A DNA stretch of 64,000 nt from Lysobacteraceae bacterium PS02065 (GCA_029959555.1 JASCPI010000011.1:44981-108980); one strand, 5' to 3'. Counted from the stretch's first letter, positions 17,675 to 25,103 are shown. The notes: generated by a model not told the origin, from the letters alone. A program made the numbers and translations.

Positions 17675-18229
17675 ATGCTCCCCGCAGTCACCGCTGCCCC
17701 CGCGCAGCTCATCCCGATCGACGTCCGCCCGCTCGACGGCGAGGACGTCCAGACCGTCGATGCCAGAACGCTTCACGAGTTCCTGTGCGTCGGCAAGGCG
17801 TTCGGCGCTTGGCTCGTCGAGCGCATCGACAAGTTCGGCTTCGTCGAGAACGTCGACTATGTGCTGGCCGAAACTTGCTTTCCGAAAATGGAAAGCAAGA
17901 TGCACGGCGGCCACAACCGCCGCGACTACGCGCTCTCGCTCTCGATGGCGAAGGAGCTGGCGATGGTCGAGCGCACGCCGCAGGGCAAGGCCGCCCGGCT
18001 GTACTTCATCGCGTGCGAGCGGCGCCTGAAGGCCGTCGTCGCGGCGCCCCCGCAGCCGGCCATGCCCGACCTGTCGAACCCCGCAGTCCTCCTGCCGCTG
18101 CTCACGCAGTACGCCGAGAAGACCCTCGCGCTGGAGAAGACGGTCGCCGCACAGGCGCCCGTGGTCTTCGCCAACGATGGCGGAATGGCTACAGTTGTCG
18201 AACTTGGATGCCAGAAACGGGGGGAATGA
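17675..18229 (+). CDS. AntA/AntB-type phage antirepressor, C-terminally truncated
   Basis: A 184-aa protein whose residues about 25-125 match the AntA/AntB domain: TVDARTLHEFLCVGKAFGAW, FGFVENVDYVL, GGHNRRDYALSLSMAKELAM and GKAARLYFIACERRL. Such proteins relieve phage repressors or act as DNA-binding regulators. Family members continue into a second C-terminal domain after a Leu-rich helix ending around AQAPVVFA; here the frame reads a few unrelated residues and stops. The next gene starts 1 bp after the stop and is AT-richer, so the tail was probably replaced by a later insertion. Confidence 0.75.
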   Translation: MLPAVTAAPAQLIPIDVRPLDGEDVQTVDARTLHEFLCVGKAFGAWLVERIDKFGFVENVDYVLAETCFPKMESKMHGGHNRRDYALSLSMAKELAMVERTPQGKAARLYFIACERRLKAVVAAPPQPAMPDLSNPAVLLPLLTQYAEKTLALEKTVAAQAPVVFANDGGMATVVELGCQKRGE

Positions 18230-18230
18230 T

Positions 18231-18650
18231 ATGGACCAGAGTGCGGTCGAAGGTAACGTTGAAGATGTCGATAGAGAAGCAATCGAGAAGCTTATAGGCC
18301 GTCTTCGCGACGCAAGCTTGGCACTTGTTAAGTTCGACGGACTTGCTATAGCAGCAATGGCGACCTTGGTCAGCGTGCTCAAGCTGGAACAAAAGCAGGC
18401 GCTTGATGTCGCCGTGAGTTACATATGGATCATACAAGGGCTTGGTTTTCTGTTGGCTAGCTCGATCGTAGTGTGGGGCGGGTACGTCGTAATGGATACC
18501 GAGAAGCAGAACTCAAAGCAGCTTTCACGCGGCGTCTTTTTGGCAAAGGCTTTGTTCATGGCATTGGTGATGGCCCACACTGGGGGCATGGCTTACACAC
18601 TTGGCACCATCACCGCGAAGATGGTGTGCTGTAAGAACATCGATAGTTAG
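18231..18650 (+). CDS. Small island membrane protein of unknown function
   Basis: A 139-aa protein with an acidic N-terminal helix and three hydrophobic segments (about residues 40-58, 64-90 and 98-128). The ATG follows a strong GGGGGGAAT ribosome site. Codon use is AT-rich compared with the chromosome and the preceding antirepressor, a sign of separate acquisition. It resembles cargo (moron) genes of phages and islands in size and position. No family is recognised. Confidence 0.6.
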   Translation: MDQSAVEGNVEDVDREAIEKLIGRLRDASLALVKFDGLAIAAMATLVSVLKLEQKQALDVAVSYIWIIQGLGFLLASSIVVWGGYVVMDTEKQNSKQLSRGVFLAKALFMALVMAHTGGMAYTLGTITAKMVCCKNIDS

Positions 18651-18788
18651 ACCCTTGCTCCGCTCGTCTCACGAGCGACCGCCGCGGCCGTCCACGGGGG
18701 CAGCGAAGCATTGCCCCTCGCATTGAGCGCGGCGGCGACCTCACGGAGCGACGTGCAGCCTGCGGGCGTGAACCCGCGCGGCCGGTGC

Positions 18789-19367
18789 TCATGCCGCCAG
18801 CATGTACCGCTTCACGGTCGACGTGGACAGCCCGAAGTGCGCAGCGGTCGTGGCGATGCTCGCGGCGTTCGCCTTGCGCCACGCGATGACCTCCGAGGCG
18901 TCGCTGGCGCGGGGACGGCCGAGACTCACCTTGCCCTTGTGTGTCCTGCCGGTCGCCGCGAGGGCCGCACGAGCGGCGTCACGGCCGGCCTCGCACCGCT
19001 CGGCGATCCGTCGGCGCTCCATGTCGGCCACCTGCGCCAGTACGGCGAGGATCAGCTCGCCCACGCCCCGCGCGATCAGGCCGAGGTTGTGGACGTGGAC
19101 CGACACGCCCCGGTCGATGAGCTGGCGCACGGTGTGCTGGACGTCGATCGCGTCGCGACCGAGGCGGTCGACGGCGTACACGTGGATCGTGTCGCCCTCG
19201 CGGGCATAGGCGAGCAGCGCGGCGAAGCCGGGGCGGTCCTTCGCGAGCACGCCACCGCTGACACCCTCGTCATGGAACGACTTGTCGAAGGTGCCGCCCA
19301 TGGCCCCGCGCTGGGCCTCGATGGACTGGTCGGAGGTCGAGACGCGGAAATAGGCGAGGCGGGACAT
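18789..19367 (-). CDS. Serine recombinase (resolvase/invertase family)
   Basis: A 192-aa protein. The catalytic Ser lies in LAYFRVSTSDQS at residues 4-15. The conserved DEGVSGG, RPGFAALLAYAREGDTIHVYA and DRLGRD blocks follow, and the C-terminal HTH (ATTAAHFGLSTSTVKRYM) completes the resolvase/invertase layout. It catalyses strand exchange through a phosphoserine link. The ATG at 19367 follows AAGGA. It is solitary, with no transposase nearby, so it may be an invertase or a leftover of a transposon that brought adjacent cargo. Confidence 0.9.
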   Translation of the reverse strand: MSRLAYFRVSTSDQSIEAQRGAMGGTFDKSFHDEGVSGGVLAKDRPGFAALLAYAREGDTIHVYAVDRLGRDAIDVQHTVRQLIDRGVSVHVHNLGLIARGVGELILAVLAQVADMERRRIAERCEAGRDAARAALAATGRTHKGKVSLGRPRASDASEVIAWRKANAASIATTAAHFGLSTSTVKRYMLAA

Positions 19368-19523
19368 GGCGGTTCCTTGGTCCAGAAGATAGGGCTTCAT
19401 TCTGGGCGTGGGCCACAATGTAAGTCAAGTATCTTTTGAGCCAATCTAACGGGGCATGATCGGGCTGGCCCGAAAGGTACAAGTATCGGACCATGCCGAC
19501 TTCGCAGTCGGGGATGATCGACC

Positions 19524-20273
19524 ATGCACGCGTTGTTCGATGAGATACACGAAGTTGTCGGCGCACTCAGAGCGGAGCTGCATGCCAGCGATTTCGAGGT
19601 GAAGGACGGGAGCTGGAAAGAAACCGCGGCCTTACCTTTGCTGCTTTCTTCCGTGGAACTGGTCAGCGCGATGGTCGCTCTCGTGAAAGTCGATCCCCAT
19701 TGCGGGTGGATCGCTGCGCATACCCTTCATAGGCCGCAGTTCGAACATTTTGTTCGTGGGCTCTACTTCCTCCGGCCAGCTACAGAAGATGAAGCTCGGA
19801 AGTTCGTGCAGACCGGAAAGCTTCCTCAACGTAAGAGGTTGCAGGGCAAGCGCTACAAGAAGGGCGACATTTCGCGAAAGGAGATGACCGAGGCCGTAGA
19901 GCAGGCGTTCGAGTTTGGCGGGAAGCTCGCGAGCACGTATGACTCGATCTACGGGCCGAACTCGTCTCTGATACACGGGGGCTTCGAGATCGTGAACATC
20001 TACTGGGCGGAAGATGAGCTGGGGCCGGCGAAGTTCACCTCAGAGGAAATCGTTGGAACCTTCTGCAACCCGCTCGCACTCGCGTGCGAGGTCTATGTTC
20101 GGCTTGAGACGCTCGGCTTTAAGTCCATGGGGTCGCCTGCGGTCATGCGTTTGTTGGGCCGAGCAAGGGGTCTATTGCTACAGGCGATTGAGTACCTGCC
20201 CAAGTACGAGGCCAAAGCGGAGACACCTGTTCGAGTTCCGGATGCGGGCGAGGGCTCAGGGCCGAGGCATTAG
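19524..20273 (+). CDS. Uncharacterised island protein, possibly HEPN-like
   Basis: A 249-aa, mostly helical, soluble protein. The blocks HTLHRPQFEHFVRGLYFL (about residues 66-83) and NSSLIHGGFE (about 145-154) resemble uncharacterised DUF families with a HEPN-like helical fold, but the match is weak and I see no clear RxxxxH pair. It is AT-richer than the chromosome. It converges with the gene at 20289 across a 15-bp gap. A defence or toxin role is possible only by analogy with other island cargo. Confidence 0.55.
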   Translation: MHALFDEIHEVVGALRAELHASDFEVKDGSWKETAALPLLLSSVELVSAMVALVKVDPHCGWIAAHTLHRPQFEHFVRGLYFLRPATEDEARKFVQTGKLPQRKRLQGKRYKKGDISRKEMTEAVEQAFEFGGKLASTYDSIYGPNSSLIHGGFEIVNIYWAEDELGPAKFTSEEIVGTFCNPLALACEVYVRLETLGFKSMGSPAVMRLLGRARGLLLQAIEYLPKYEAKAETPVRVPDAGEGSGPRH

Positions 20274-20288
20274 TTTCCGGAGTCGGAC

Positions 20289-20756
20289 CTACGGCACTTC
20301 GGGCATCCGAATCCGATAGCGCCCGTGAAGCACGTCAAGCTGCCGCAGGTATGTCATGAACTTCTCGTCACTCCCGCCGGCCTGCTCGCGAATCCAATCG
20401 GCCGTGCCGTAGCCCAGCTCACAGCGCCCGTGCGCCAGCCGCGTGGCCCGCTCGGCCGTGTGGACCCTCAGGGCGTCGACCTCCTTCGCGAACCACTTGC
20501 CGTACACGCCCTCGAACGACGACGCGTCGACCGAGAAGCCGCATTCGGGATCGCCGGGGACCGTGCGGGTGGTCCCGACGCCAAGCATCTGCGCCACCGC
20601 GTCGAGCAGCGAGCGCGTCTCCGCGACGAGCTGACGGCGTTCCTCGGGTGTCCGCTTGACCGCCTGGTCGAGCCGGCGGGATAGCTTGTGGGCCGCGCGG
20701 GCCAGCTCGTAGAGCGTGCGGTCGCGGAGCGGGTTGGACAGGGCGACGGAGAGCAT
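20289..20756 (-). CDS. Uncharacterised island protein
   Basis: A 155-aa soluble protein with an Arg-rich amphipathic N-terminal half (LARAAHKLSRRLDQAVKRT) and a C-terminal block, SDEKFMTYLRQLDVLHGRYR. The central HGRCELGYGTADWI segment has no obvious domain. It is convergent with the preceding island gene. No family recognised. Confidence 0.5.
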   Translation of the reverse strand: MLSVALSNPLRDRTLYELARAAHKLSRRLDQAVKRTPEERRQLVAETRSLLDAVAQMLGVGTTRTVPGDPECGFSVDASSFEGVYGKWFAKEVDALRVHTAERATRLAHGRCELGYGTADWIREQAGGSDEKFMTYLRQLDVLHGRYRIRMPEVP

Positions 20757-20876
20757 GCCCCGAGGATCAGGGCGGCCCGTCTCGCGGACTGAGAGCGCAC
20801 ACCCGGTCTCGCGGTACGTGATCGCACGAGCGTTGAGGCGTTTATTTTTTGCCGACAGCGAGGTGCGGGACGACCG

Positions 20877-21596
20877 TCAAAGCTGATCGGTCCTCGGCGC
20901 CGTACTGAGCTGGGCGCGGCGTTCCGAATAGCGGTCCGTGAGCTGCGCCGTGTGCGGCCGCAGGAGCACCGTGAACCGCACCAGCTCCTCCATCACGTCC
21001 ACGATGCGATCGTAGAACTCCGACGGCTTCATGCGGCCCGCCTCGTCGAACTGCTGCCATGCCTTCGCGACGCTCGACTGGTTCGGGATCGTCACCATGC
21101 GCATCCAGCGCCCGAGCAGTCGAAGCGTGTTGACCGCGTTGAACGACTGCGATCCGCCGGACACCTGCATGACCGCCAGCGTGCGCCCCTGCGTCGGCCG
21201 CATGCTGCCCACGTTGAGGGGCAGGTGGTCGATCTGCGCCTTCATCAGGCCCGTGATCGCGCCGTGGCGCTCGGGGCTGCACCAGACCTGGCCTTCGGAC
21301 CACAGCGACAGTTCGCGTAGCTCGCGCACGGCGGGATGGTCGTCACCGTCCACCTGATCCGGGAACGGCAGGTCGATCGGGTTGAAGATGCGGGTCTCCG
21401 CGCCGAACAGGTTCAGGAGTCGCGCGGCTTCCTCGACGGCCAGCCTCGAGAACGATCGCGCCCGCAACGACCCGTACAGCAGCAGGATGCGCGGCCGTGG
21501 TGAGGCGAGCCCGAGCCCTTCCGCGGGGCGTCCGAGGGCGGCGGCACGATCCAGTGCCGGCAAGGCGTTCATGTCGGCGACGTCAAGCAGCGGCAT
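20877..21596 (-). CDS. arsH: ArsH, NADPH-dependent FMN organoarsenical oxidase
   Basis: A 239-aa flavodoxin-like protein with the FMN-binding [19 protein letters not shown] (about residues 37-55), [20 protein letters not shown] and the [13 protein letters not shown] block diagnostic of ArsH. ArsH oxidises trivalent organoarsenicals to less toxic pentavalent forms using NADPH and FMN. The ATG at 21596 lies 14 bp inside the arsN2 frame, so the two are coupled as the last genes of the ars operon. Confidence 0.93.
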   Translation of the reverse strand: MPLLDVADMNALPALDRAAALGRPAEGLGLASPRPRILLLYGSLRARSFSRLAVEEAARLLNLFGAETRIFNPIDLPFPDQVDGDDHPAVRELRELSLWSEGQVWCSPERHGAITGLMKAQIDHLPLNVGSMRPTQGRTLAVMQVSGGSQSFNAVNTLRLLGRWMRMVTIPNQSSVAKAWQQFDEAGRMKPSEFYDRIVDVMEELVRFTVLLRPHTAQLTDRYSERRAQLSTAPRTDQL

Positions 21597-22038
21597 CAGG
21601 GCCTCCGATCGACTTCGCGAGGTACGCCGCGGATGACGGGCACAGGGTTCGGAACTCACGCGATGCCGCGATCGCCGGGGGAGCCGATGCGCGATCCGCG
21701 ATCGTGAAGCCGCAGCGCTCGAAGAACGGCCGCGCGGTCGTGGTGAGCAGGTGCAGACGGTCGACGCCCTGCGACCGCGCGAGGCGTTCGAGTGCCGCCA
21801 CGAGGGCTACGCCTGCGCCGGCATGCCGCCGGGACGGAAGCACCACGACGGAGCGGAGCAGGCGGTCAGCGCCGTCACCTTCCATGCCGGCGAAGCCGAG
21901 AGTCGATGTGTCGTCGAACTGGAAGAACAGGCGGCCGTCGTCCATTAGGTCGGTCGTCGGGAGCCCTGCGGCATCGAGCGCGGCGATCAGCTCGTGCAGG
22001 GCGTCACGCGCAAGCGGGGTGACGTGGATCGTGTTCAT
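21583..22038 (-). CDS. arsN2: ArsN2-type GNAT acetyltransferase
   Basis: A 151-aa GNAT protein with [20 protein letters not shown] as motif A (acetyl-CoA binding) near residues 65-84 and [17 protein letters not shown] near 100-116, the arrangement of ArsN2 proteins found in ars operons. ArsN-type enzymes acetylate arsenical compounds, although the exact substrate of this subgroup is less certain. The ATG at 22038 overlaps the acr3 stop by 4 bp; the 3' end overlaps arsH. Confidence 0.85.
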   Translation of the reverse strand: MNTIHVTPLARDALHELIAALDAAGLPTTDLMDDGRLFFQFDDTSTLGFAGMEGDGADRLLRSVVVLPSRRHAGAGVALVAALERLARSQGVDRLHLLTTTARPFFERCGFTIADRASAPPAIAASREFRTLCPSSAAYLAKSIGGPDAAA

Positions 22039-23108
22039 GCCGTTGTTCCTTTCTCGTACCACGCCCGTGTTCGCTTCACGATCGACACGACCGACAGCAT
22101 CACCGGAACCTCGATCAGCACGCCGACGACGGTCGCGAGCGCGGCGCCCGAGTGCAACCCGAACAGGGCGATGGCCGCGGCGACGGACAGCTCGAAGAAG
22201 TTCGATGCCCCGATCAGCGCAGACGGCCCGGCGACGTTCCATGCGACACCGAGGCGCCGGGACAGGCCGTATGCGATCGCGGCGTTGAGATAGACCTGAA
22301 TCAGGATCGGCACGGCGAGCAGCGCGATCACGACGGGTTGCCGCAGGATCGCTTGGCCTTGGAACCCGAACAGCAGCACCAGCGTCACCAGCAGCGCGAC
22401 GAGCGACAGCGGTTGAAGCACGCGAAGGGTGGCCGCCAGCGCTCCGTCACGCGCGACGAGGGCACGGCGCAGTGCCTGCGACAGGATCACCGGGGCGACG
22501 ATGTAGAGCCCCACGGACAGTAGCAGCGTATCCCAAGGGACCACGACCGACGCCACGCCCAGTAGCAGGCCGACGATCGGCGCGAACGCGAAGACCATGA
22601 TGACGTCATTGAGCGCCACTTGGCTCAGCGTGAAGGTCGGCTCGCCATCACACAGGTTCGACCACACGAAGACCATCGCGGTGCATGGCGCGGCCGCGAG
22701 AAGGATCAGCCCGGCGATGTACTCGGGCACCTGTTGCTCGGGTAGCCATGGCCGGAACAACCATCCGATGAAGACCGTCGCGAGCAGGGCCATCGAGAAG
22801 GGCTTGACGCCCCAGTTCACGACGAGGGTCACGACCGAGCCGCGCCAGTGCCGCGTCACCGAGGCGACCGCGGTCAGGTCGACCTTCAGCAGCATCGGCA
22901 CGATCATCAGCCACACGAGCCCGGCGATGACGAGGTTCACGCGGGCGACCTCGGCCGCTGCGACCGCCGCGAACGCTCCGGGGAACATGTGGCCCGCGCC
23001 GATCCCCACGACGACGCACGCGGCGACCCACGCGGTCAGGTAGCGCTCGAAGACGCCGAGGCGGCCTTCGGTCAAGGCCGCGCAGGACGACGCATCGCCG
23101 CTCGTCAC
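22035..23108 (-). CDS. acr3: Acr3-family arsenite efflux permease
   Basis: A 357-aa inner-membrane protein with about ten hydrophobic segments. The block LLAAAPCTAMVFVWSNLCDG near residues 137-156 carries the conserved Cys of Acr3, and WGVKPFSMAL and ASNFFELSVAAAIALFG are family hallmarks. It exports As(III) using the proton gradient. Its start overlaps the arsC stop by 4 bp. Confidence 0.95.
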   Translation of the reverse strand: MTSGDASSCAALTEGRLGVFERYLTAWVAACVVVGIGAGHMFPGAFAAVAAAEVARVNLVIAGLVWLMIVPMLLKVDLTAVASVTRHWRGSVVTLVVNWGVKPFSMALLATVFIGWLFRPWLPEQQVPEYIAGLILLAAAPCTAMVFVWSNLCDGEPTFTLSQVALNDVIMVFAFAPIVGLLLGVASVVVPWDTLLLSVGLYIVAPVILSQALRRALVARDGALAATLRVLQPLSLVALLVTLVLLFGFQGQAILRQPVVIALLAVPILIQVYLNAAIAYGLSRRLGVAWNVAGPSALIGASNFFELSVAAAIALFGLHSGAALATVVGVLIEVPVMLSVVSIVKRTRAWYEKGTTA

Positions 23109-23641
23109 GGCGCCTTGACCGCCGCGCCGCTGCTCGCACCTTCGGCACGACCGATGTCCTGAAGCGACGTGCGAAGTGACGTCGCATCGAGTCGCTCGAA
23201 CGGAAGCGCGGCGAATGCCGTGATGCGATTTCGAAGAAAGCGGAAGGCGCGGTTGAAGGCGCTGCGTCGCTCGACGTCAGAGCCGTCCACATCGCTGGGG
23301 TCTTCGATGCCCCAATGCGCGGTCATGGGGTGGCCGGGCCAGATGGGGCAGCTCTCGCCGGCCGCGGAGTCGCAGACGGTGAAGACGAAATCCATGACCG
23401 GCGCCTCGGGGCCGTCGAACTCTTCCCAGCTCTTCGAGCGCAGGCCGTCGGTCGGGTATCCGAACGACGCCAGCGTGTCGACCGCGAGCGGGTTGATCGT
23501 GCCCTTGGGCGTACTGCCCGCGGAGAAGGCGATGAACCGGCCTGCGCCGTCCTTTCGCAGGATGCCTTCCGCGAGGATGGATCGCGCCGAGTTGCCGGTG
23601 CAGAGAAACAGGACGTTGAATGGACGTGTGGTCATGGTCAT
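23105..23641 (-). CDS. arsC: Arsenate reductase ArsC, low-molecular-weight phosphatase (thioredoxin-linked) type
   Basis: A 178-aa protein with the phosphatase loop LFLCTGNSARS (nucleophile Cys near residue 13) and the redox pair in FTVCDSAAGESCPIWPG near residues 88-104, as in thioredoxin-coupled ArsC. It reduces As(V) to As(III) for export by Acr3. The ATG at 23641 overlaps the arsR stop by 1 bp (TGATG); an ATG at 23635 is an alternative. Confidence 0.93.
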   Translation of the reverse strand: MTMTTRPFNVLFLCTGNSARSILAEGILRKDGAGRFIAFSAGSTPKGTINPLAVDTLASFGYPTDGLRSKSWEEFDGPEAPVMDFVFTVCDSAAGESCPIWPGHPMTAHWGIEDPSDVDGSDVERRSAFNRAFRFLRNRITAFAALPFERLDATSLRTSLQDIGRAEGASSGAAVKAP

Positions 23642-23973
23642 CAGCAGCAGGGGGAAAGTTCGGCGATCAATGGGGCGCACAGTTCGGCGCGGCCGTTGCA
23701 GCAGTCCTTGAGCAGGAACAGCGTGAGTTCGCGAAAGGCATCGAGGTCGGCCCGGTACACCACCGAGCGACCTTCGCGCTGCGACTTCACGAGTCCTGCA
23801 TTGCCGAGGATCGACAGGTGCGACGACCCGGTGTTCTGCGGGATGTCCAACAGGCGGGCGACTTCACCGGCAGGGAGTCCATCGGGTTCCGCTCGGACGA
23901 GAAGGCGAAACGCTTCGAGGCGTGTGGACTGGGCGAGGGCGCCGAGAGCGGCAACAGCGAGTGTCGTATCCAT
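23641..23973 (-). CDS. arsR: ArsR-family arsenic-responsive repressor
   Basis: A 110-aa winged-helix repressor with EVARLLDIPQNTGSSHLSIL as the recognition region and REGRSVVYRAD as the wing. The classical ELCVCDL arsenic site in helix 3 is absent. Instead Cys lie at residues about 91, 92 and 99 (DCCNGRAELC), plus a terminal CysCys, like the C-terminal As(III) site described for Acidithiobacillus ferrooxidans ArsR. It should repress its own operon until As(III) binds. The ATG at 23973 is embedded in the operator and has no convincing ribosome site. Confidence 0.93.
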   Translation of the reverse strand: MDTTLAVAALGALAQSTRLEAFRLLVRAEPDGLPAGEVARLLDIPQNTGSSHLSILGNAGLVKSQREGRSVVYRADLDAFRELTLFLLKDCCNGRAELCAPLIAELSPCC

Positions 23974-24008
23974 ACATCCAGATTATTGGATGTATCTGTC
24001 GAGGGCAA
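23972..24008 (-). promoter_or_regulatory. ars operon promoter and ArsR operator overlapping the start codon
   Basis: On the minus strand TTGCCC (24008-24003), a 17-bp spacer and TAATCT (23985-23980) form a good promoter. A perfect 9-bp inverted repeat, ATACATCCA-N6-TGGATGTAT (23972-23995), covers the -10 box and runs into the arsR ATG. The expected transcription start is at or within 1 bp of that A, so the mRNA would be leaderless or nearly so. Confidence 0.75.
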
Positions 24009-24033
24009 TAGCGGGCCTGTCGGCGTCGCCATT

Positions 24034-24053
24034 TGCTACACAGCGTGCTACAC
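24034..24053 (+). repeat. Pair of TGCTACAC boxes near attR
   Basis: TGCTACAC occurs at 24034-24041 and 24046-24053, 12 bp apart and in the same orientation as the pair near the integrase. They are candidate integrase arm sites. Confidence 0.5.
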
Positions 24054-24136
24054 AGCGGGTTCGGTCGGGCGGCATTTTGCCTCCCGTGGCTCCCCTCGCG
24101 CGTCGTGCGGAGGGCGCAGGAAGCCGTGCGTAACTG

Positions 24137-24160
24137 CATGATCCCAAAGGCTTCGCCCCC
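24137..24160 (-). repeat. Right arm of inverted repeat flanking the attachment tRNA
   Basis: CATGATCCCAAAGGCTT followed by CGCCCC ends 1-2 bp before the second tRNA-Thr and is the reverse complement of 14522-14543 with one core mismatch. In the circular form both arms would flank a single tRNA-Thr. Confidence 0.7.
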
Positions 24161-24161
24161 C

Positions 24162-24237
24162 GCCGGCATAGCTCAGTTGGTAGAGCAACCGCCTTGTAAG
24201 CGGTAGGTCCCCAGTTCGAATCCGGGTGCCGGCACCA
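24162..24237 (+). tRNA. tRNA-Thr (anticodon TGT), right copy, attR
   Basis: All 76 nt are identical to the copy at 14442-14517, including CCA. The flanks differ completely. No promoter like that of the left copy is visible upstream, so it may not be transcribed on its own, although the mature sequence is intact. Confidence 0.95.
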
Positions 24238-24321
24238 TTCGAGGGGATTCCACGGGAATCAACGAGTTCGCCGTAGCTGCGGCAGCAGGTCCGCCGCGTG
24301 GTCCACACGGTGTTCCACGAC

Positions 24322-24384
24322 GTGCCCGCGAGTTGCCTGCGTCGCCGGCGCGAGACCTTCCATTCACGTGCTGCCGTTGCCACC
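24322..24384 (+). pseudogene. Remnant of the start of a second island integrase
   Basis: The frame from GTG 24322 reads VPASCLRRRRETFHSRAAVA, aligning with the intact integrase start MSASYLLRRCDTFHYRIRVP (8 of the first 16 residues identical). The 22 bp before it, CCACACGGTGTTCCACGACG and on, match the equivalent integrase leader at 18 of 22 positions. The start lies 85 bp after its tRNA, against 84 for the intact gene. Similarity then stops. I read it as the decayed 5' end of an older integrase. Confidence 0.55.
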
Positions 24385-24530
24385 CGCGGCGACGCTGATG
24401 TGCGCGTGCGGCCGATCCCCTCCGGTTCGATGACGGAGCTCCGGTTGCTGCTCCTCGAATGCCGAGGCGCATGTTGCACGTCCGTCTTTCGACCGCATGC
24501 GCGGCTGTCGTGCAGCGGTTCGTGAACCCG

Positions 24531-25082
24531 ATGCGCTTCCGTCGCATGCCGTGCGACGCCTTCGCCGGACGATCACGGTCCTACGGGCTTGCGGCAGAGG
24601 GGGATGGTGTGGACGACTATCGGGCAGCATTCGCGGATGATGAAGATGTGACGGGCCATGCCGCCACGGTCGCGGGAGGGGACGTCGGGTTCGGGGCCGC
24701 ACGGTCGCCAAGCACGCTGCGTGGCCGTGGGCCGGATCGACTCGGTGCCTTGCGCATTCGCGGCCATGCCGTGCGCATCGATGCCGACGGCAGGCTGAGT
24801 CTCGACGACCTGCAGCGTTGTGCCGGCCTCAAGGCGGGCTGCTCGAACTACCGGCCGCGCGTGTGGGTACACACGCCGCGCGGCCATGCCGCGATCGAGG
24901 CGTCGCTGCGCGCGTTGCGCGAAGGCGGCAATGCGCTCGATCCGCTCGTCACGCGCCTCGGCAAGGGCGGCAGCACCTACGCCGTCGTCGATGCGGCGCT
25001 CGACTATGCGGACTGGCTCGATCTGCGCGACCGGTTGTCGCGTGCCCTCGAGGCCTGGATCGAGGCGGCGTTCGAGGCGTGA
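24531..25082 (+). CDS. KilA-N-like protein, possible remnant cargo of an older island
   Basis: The C-terminal about 105 residues (GALRIRGHAVRIDADGRLSL through DRLSRALEAWIEAAFEA) resemble a KilA-N domain: a beta hairpin, an inserted helix pair (LDDLQRCAG), GKGGSTYAVVDAALDYADWL and a final helix. KilA-N domains occur in phage DNA-binding proteins. The N-terminal part is Arg-rich and unlike any family, and no ATG (24531, 24549) has a convincing ribosome site, so the true start is uncertain and the gene may be decayed. It follows the integrase remnant and may mark the end of the older island. Confidence 0.45.
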   Translation: MRFRRMPCDAFAGRSRSYGLAAEGDGVDDYRAAFADDEDVTGHAATVAGGDVGFGAARSPSTLRGRGPDRLGALRIRGHAVRIDADGRLSLDDLQRCAGLKAGCSNYRPRVWVHTPRGHAAIEASLRALREGGNALDPLVTRLGKGGSTYAVVDAALDYADWLDLRDRLSRALEAWIEAAFEA

Positions 25083-25103
25083 ATCGCTCGCCGGTCGTCG
25101 GTG

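Larger units (their letters stand above)
14442..24237. mobile_element. tRNA-Thr-integrated genomic island carrying arsenic resistance
   Basis: About 9.7 kb between two identical complete tRNA-Thr genes. A tyrosine integrase is read inward from the left tRNA. The island holds phage-like small genes, a truncated AntA/AntB antirepressor, an AT-richer membrane protein gene, a serine recombinase, two uncharacterised genes and an ars operon. Near-perfect inverted repeats lie just inside each tRNA, and paired TGCTACAC boxes lie near both ends. There are no capsid, terminase or conjugation genes, so it is an integrative island or phage-derived satellite, not a complete prophage. Base composition shifts at 16.2-16.5, 18.2-18.65 and 19.4-20.3 kb point to a mosaic origin. 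Confidence 0.85.

Noticed and set aside
18789..23973. A single Tn3-type transposon carrying the recombinase and ars operon
   Set aside because: There is no transposase, and I found no terminal inverted repeats around this block; the recombinase alone is not enough.
14442..24237. Complete prophage
   Set aside because: No terminase, capsid, portal, tail or lysis genes; only integrase and regulatory remnants are phage-like.
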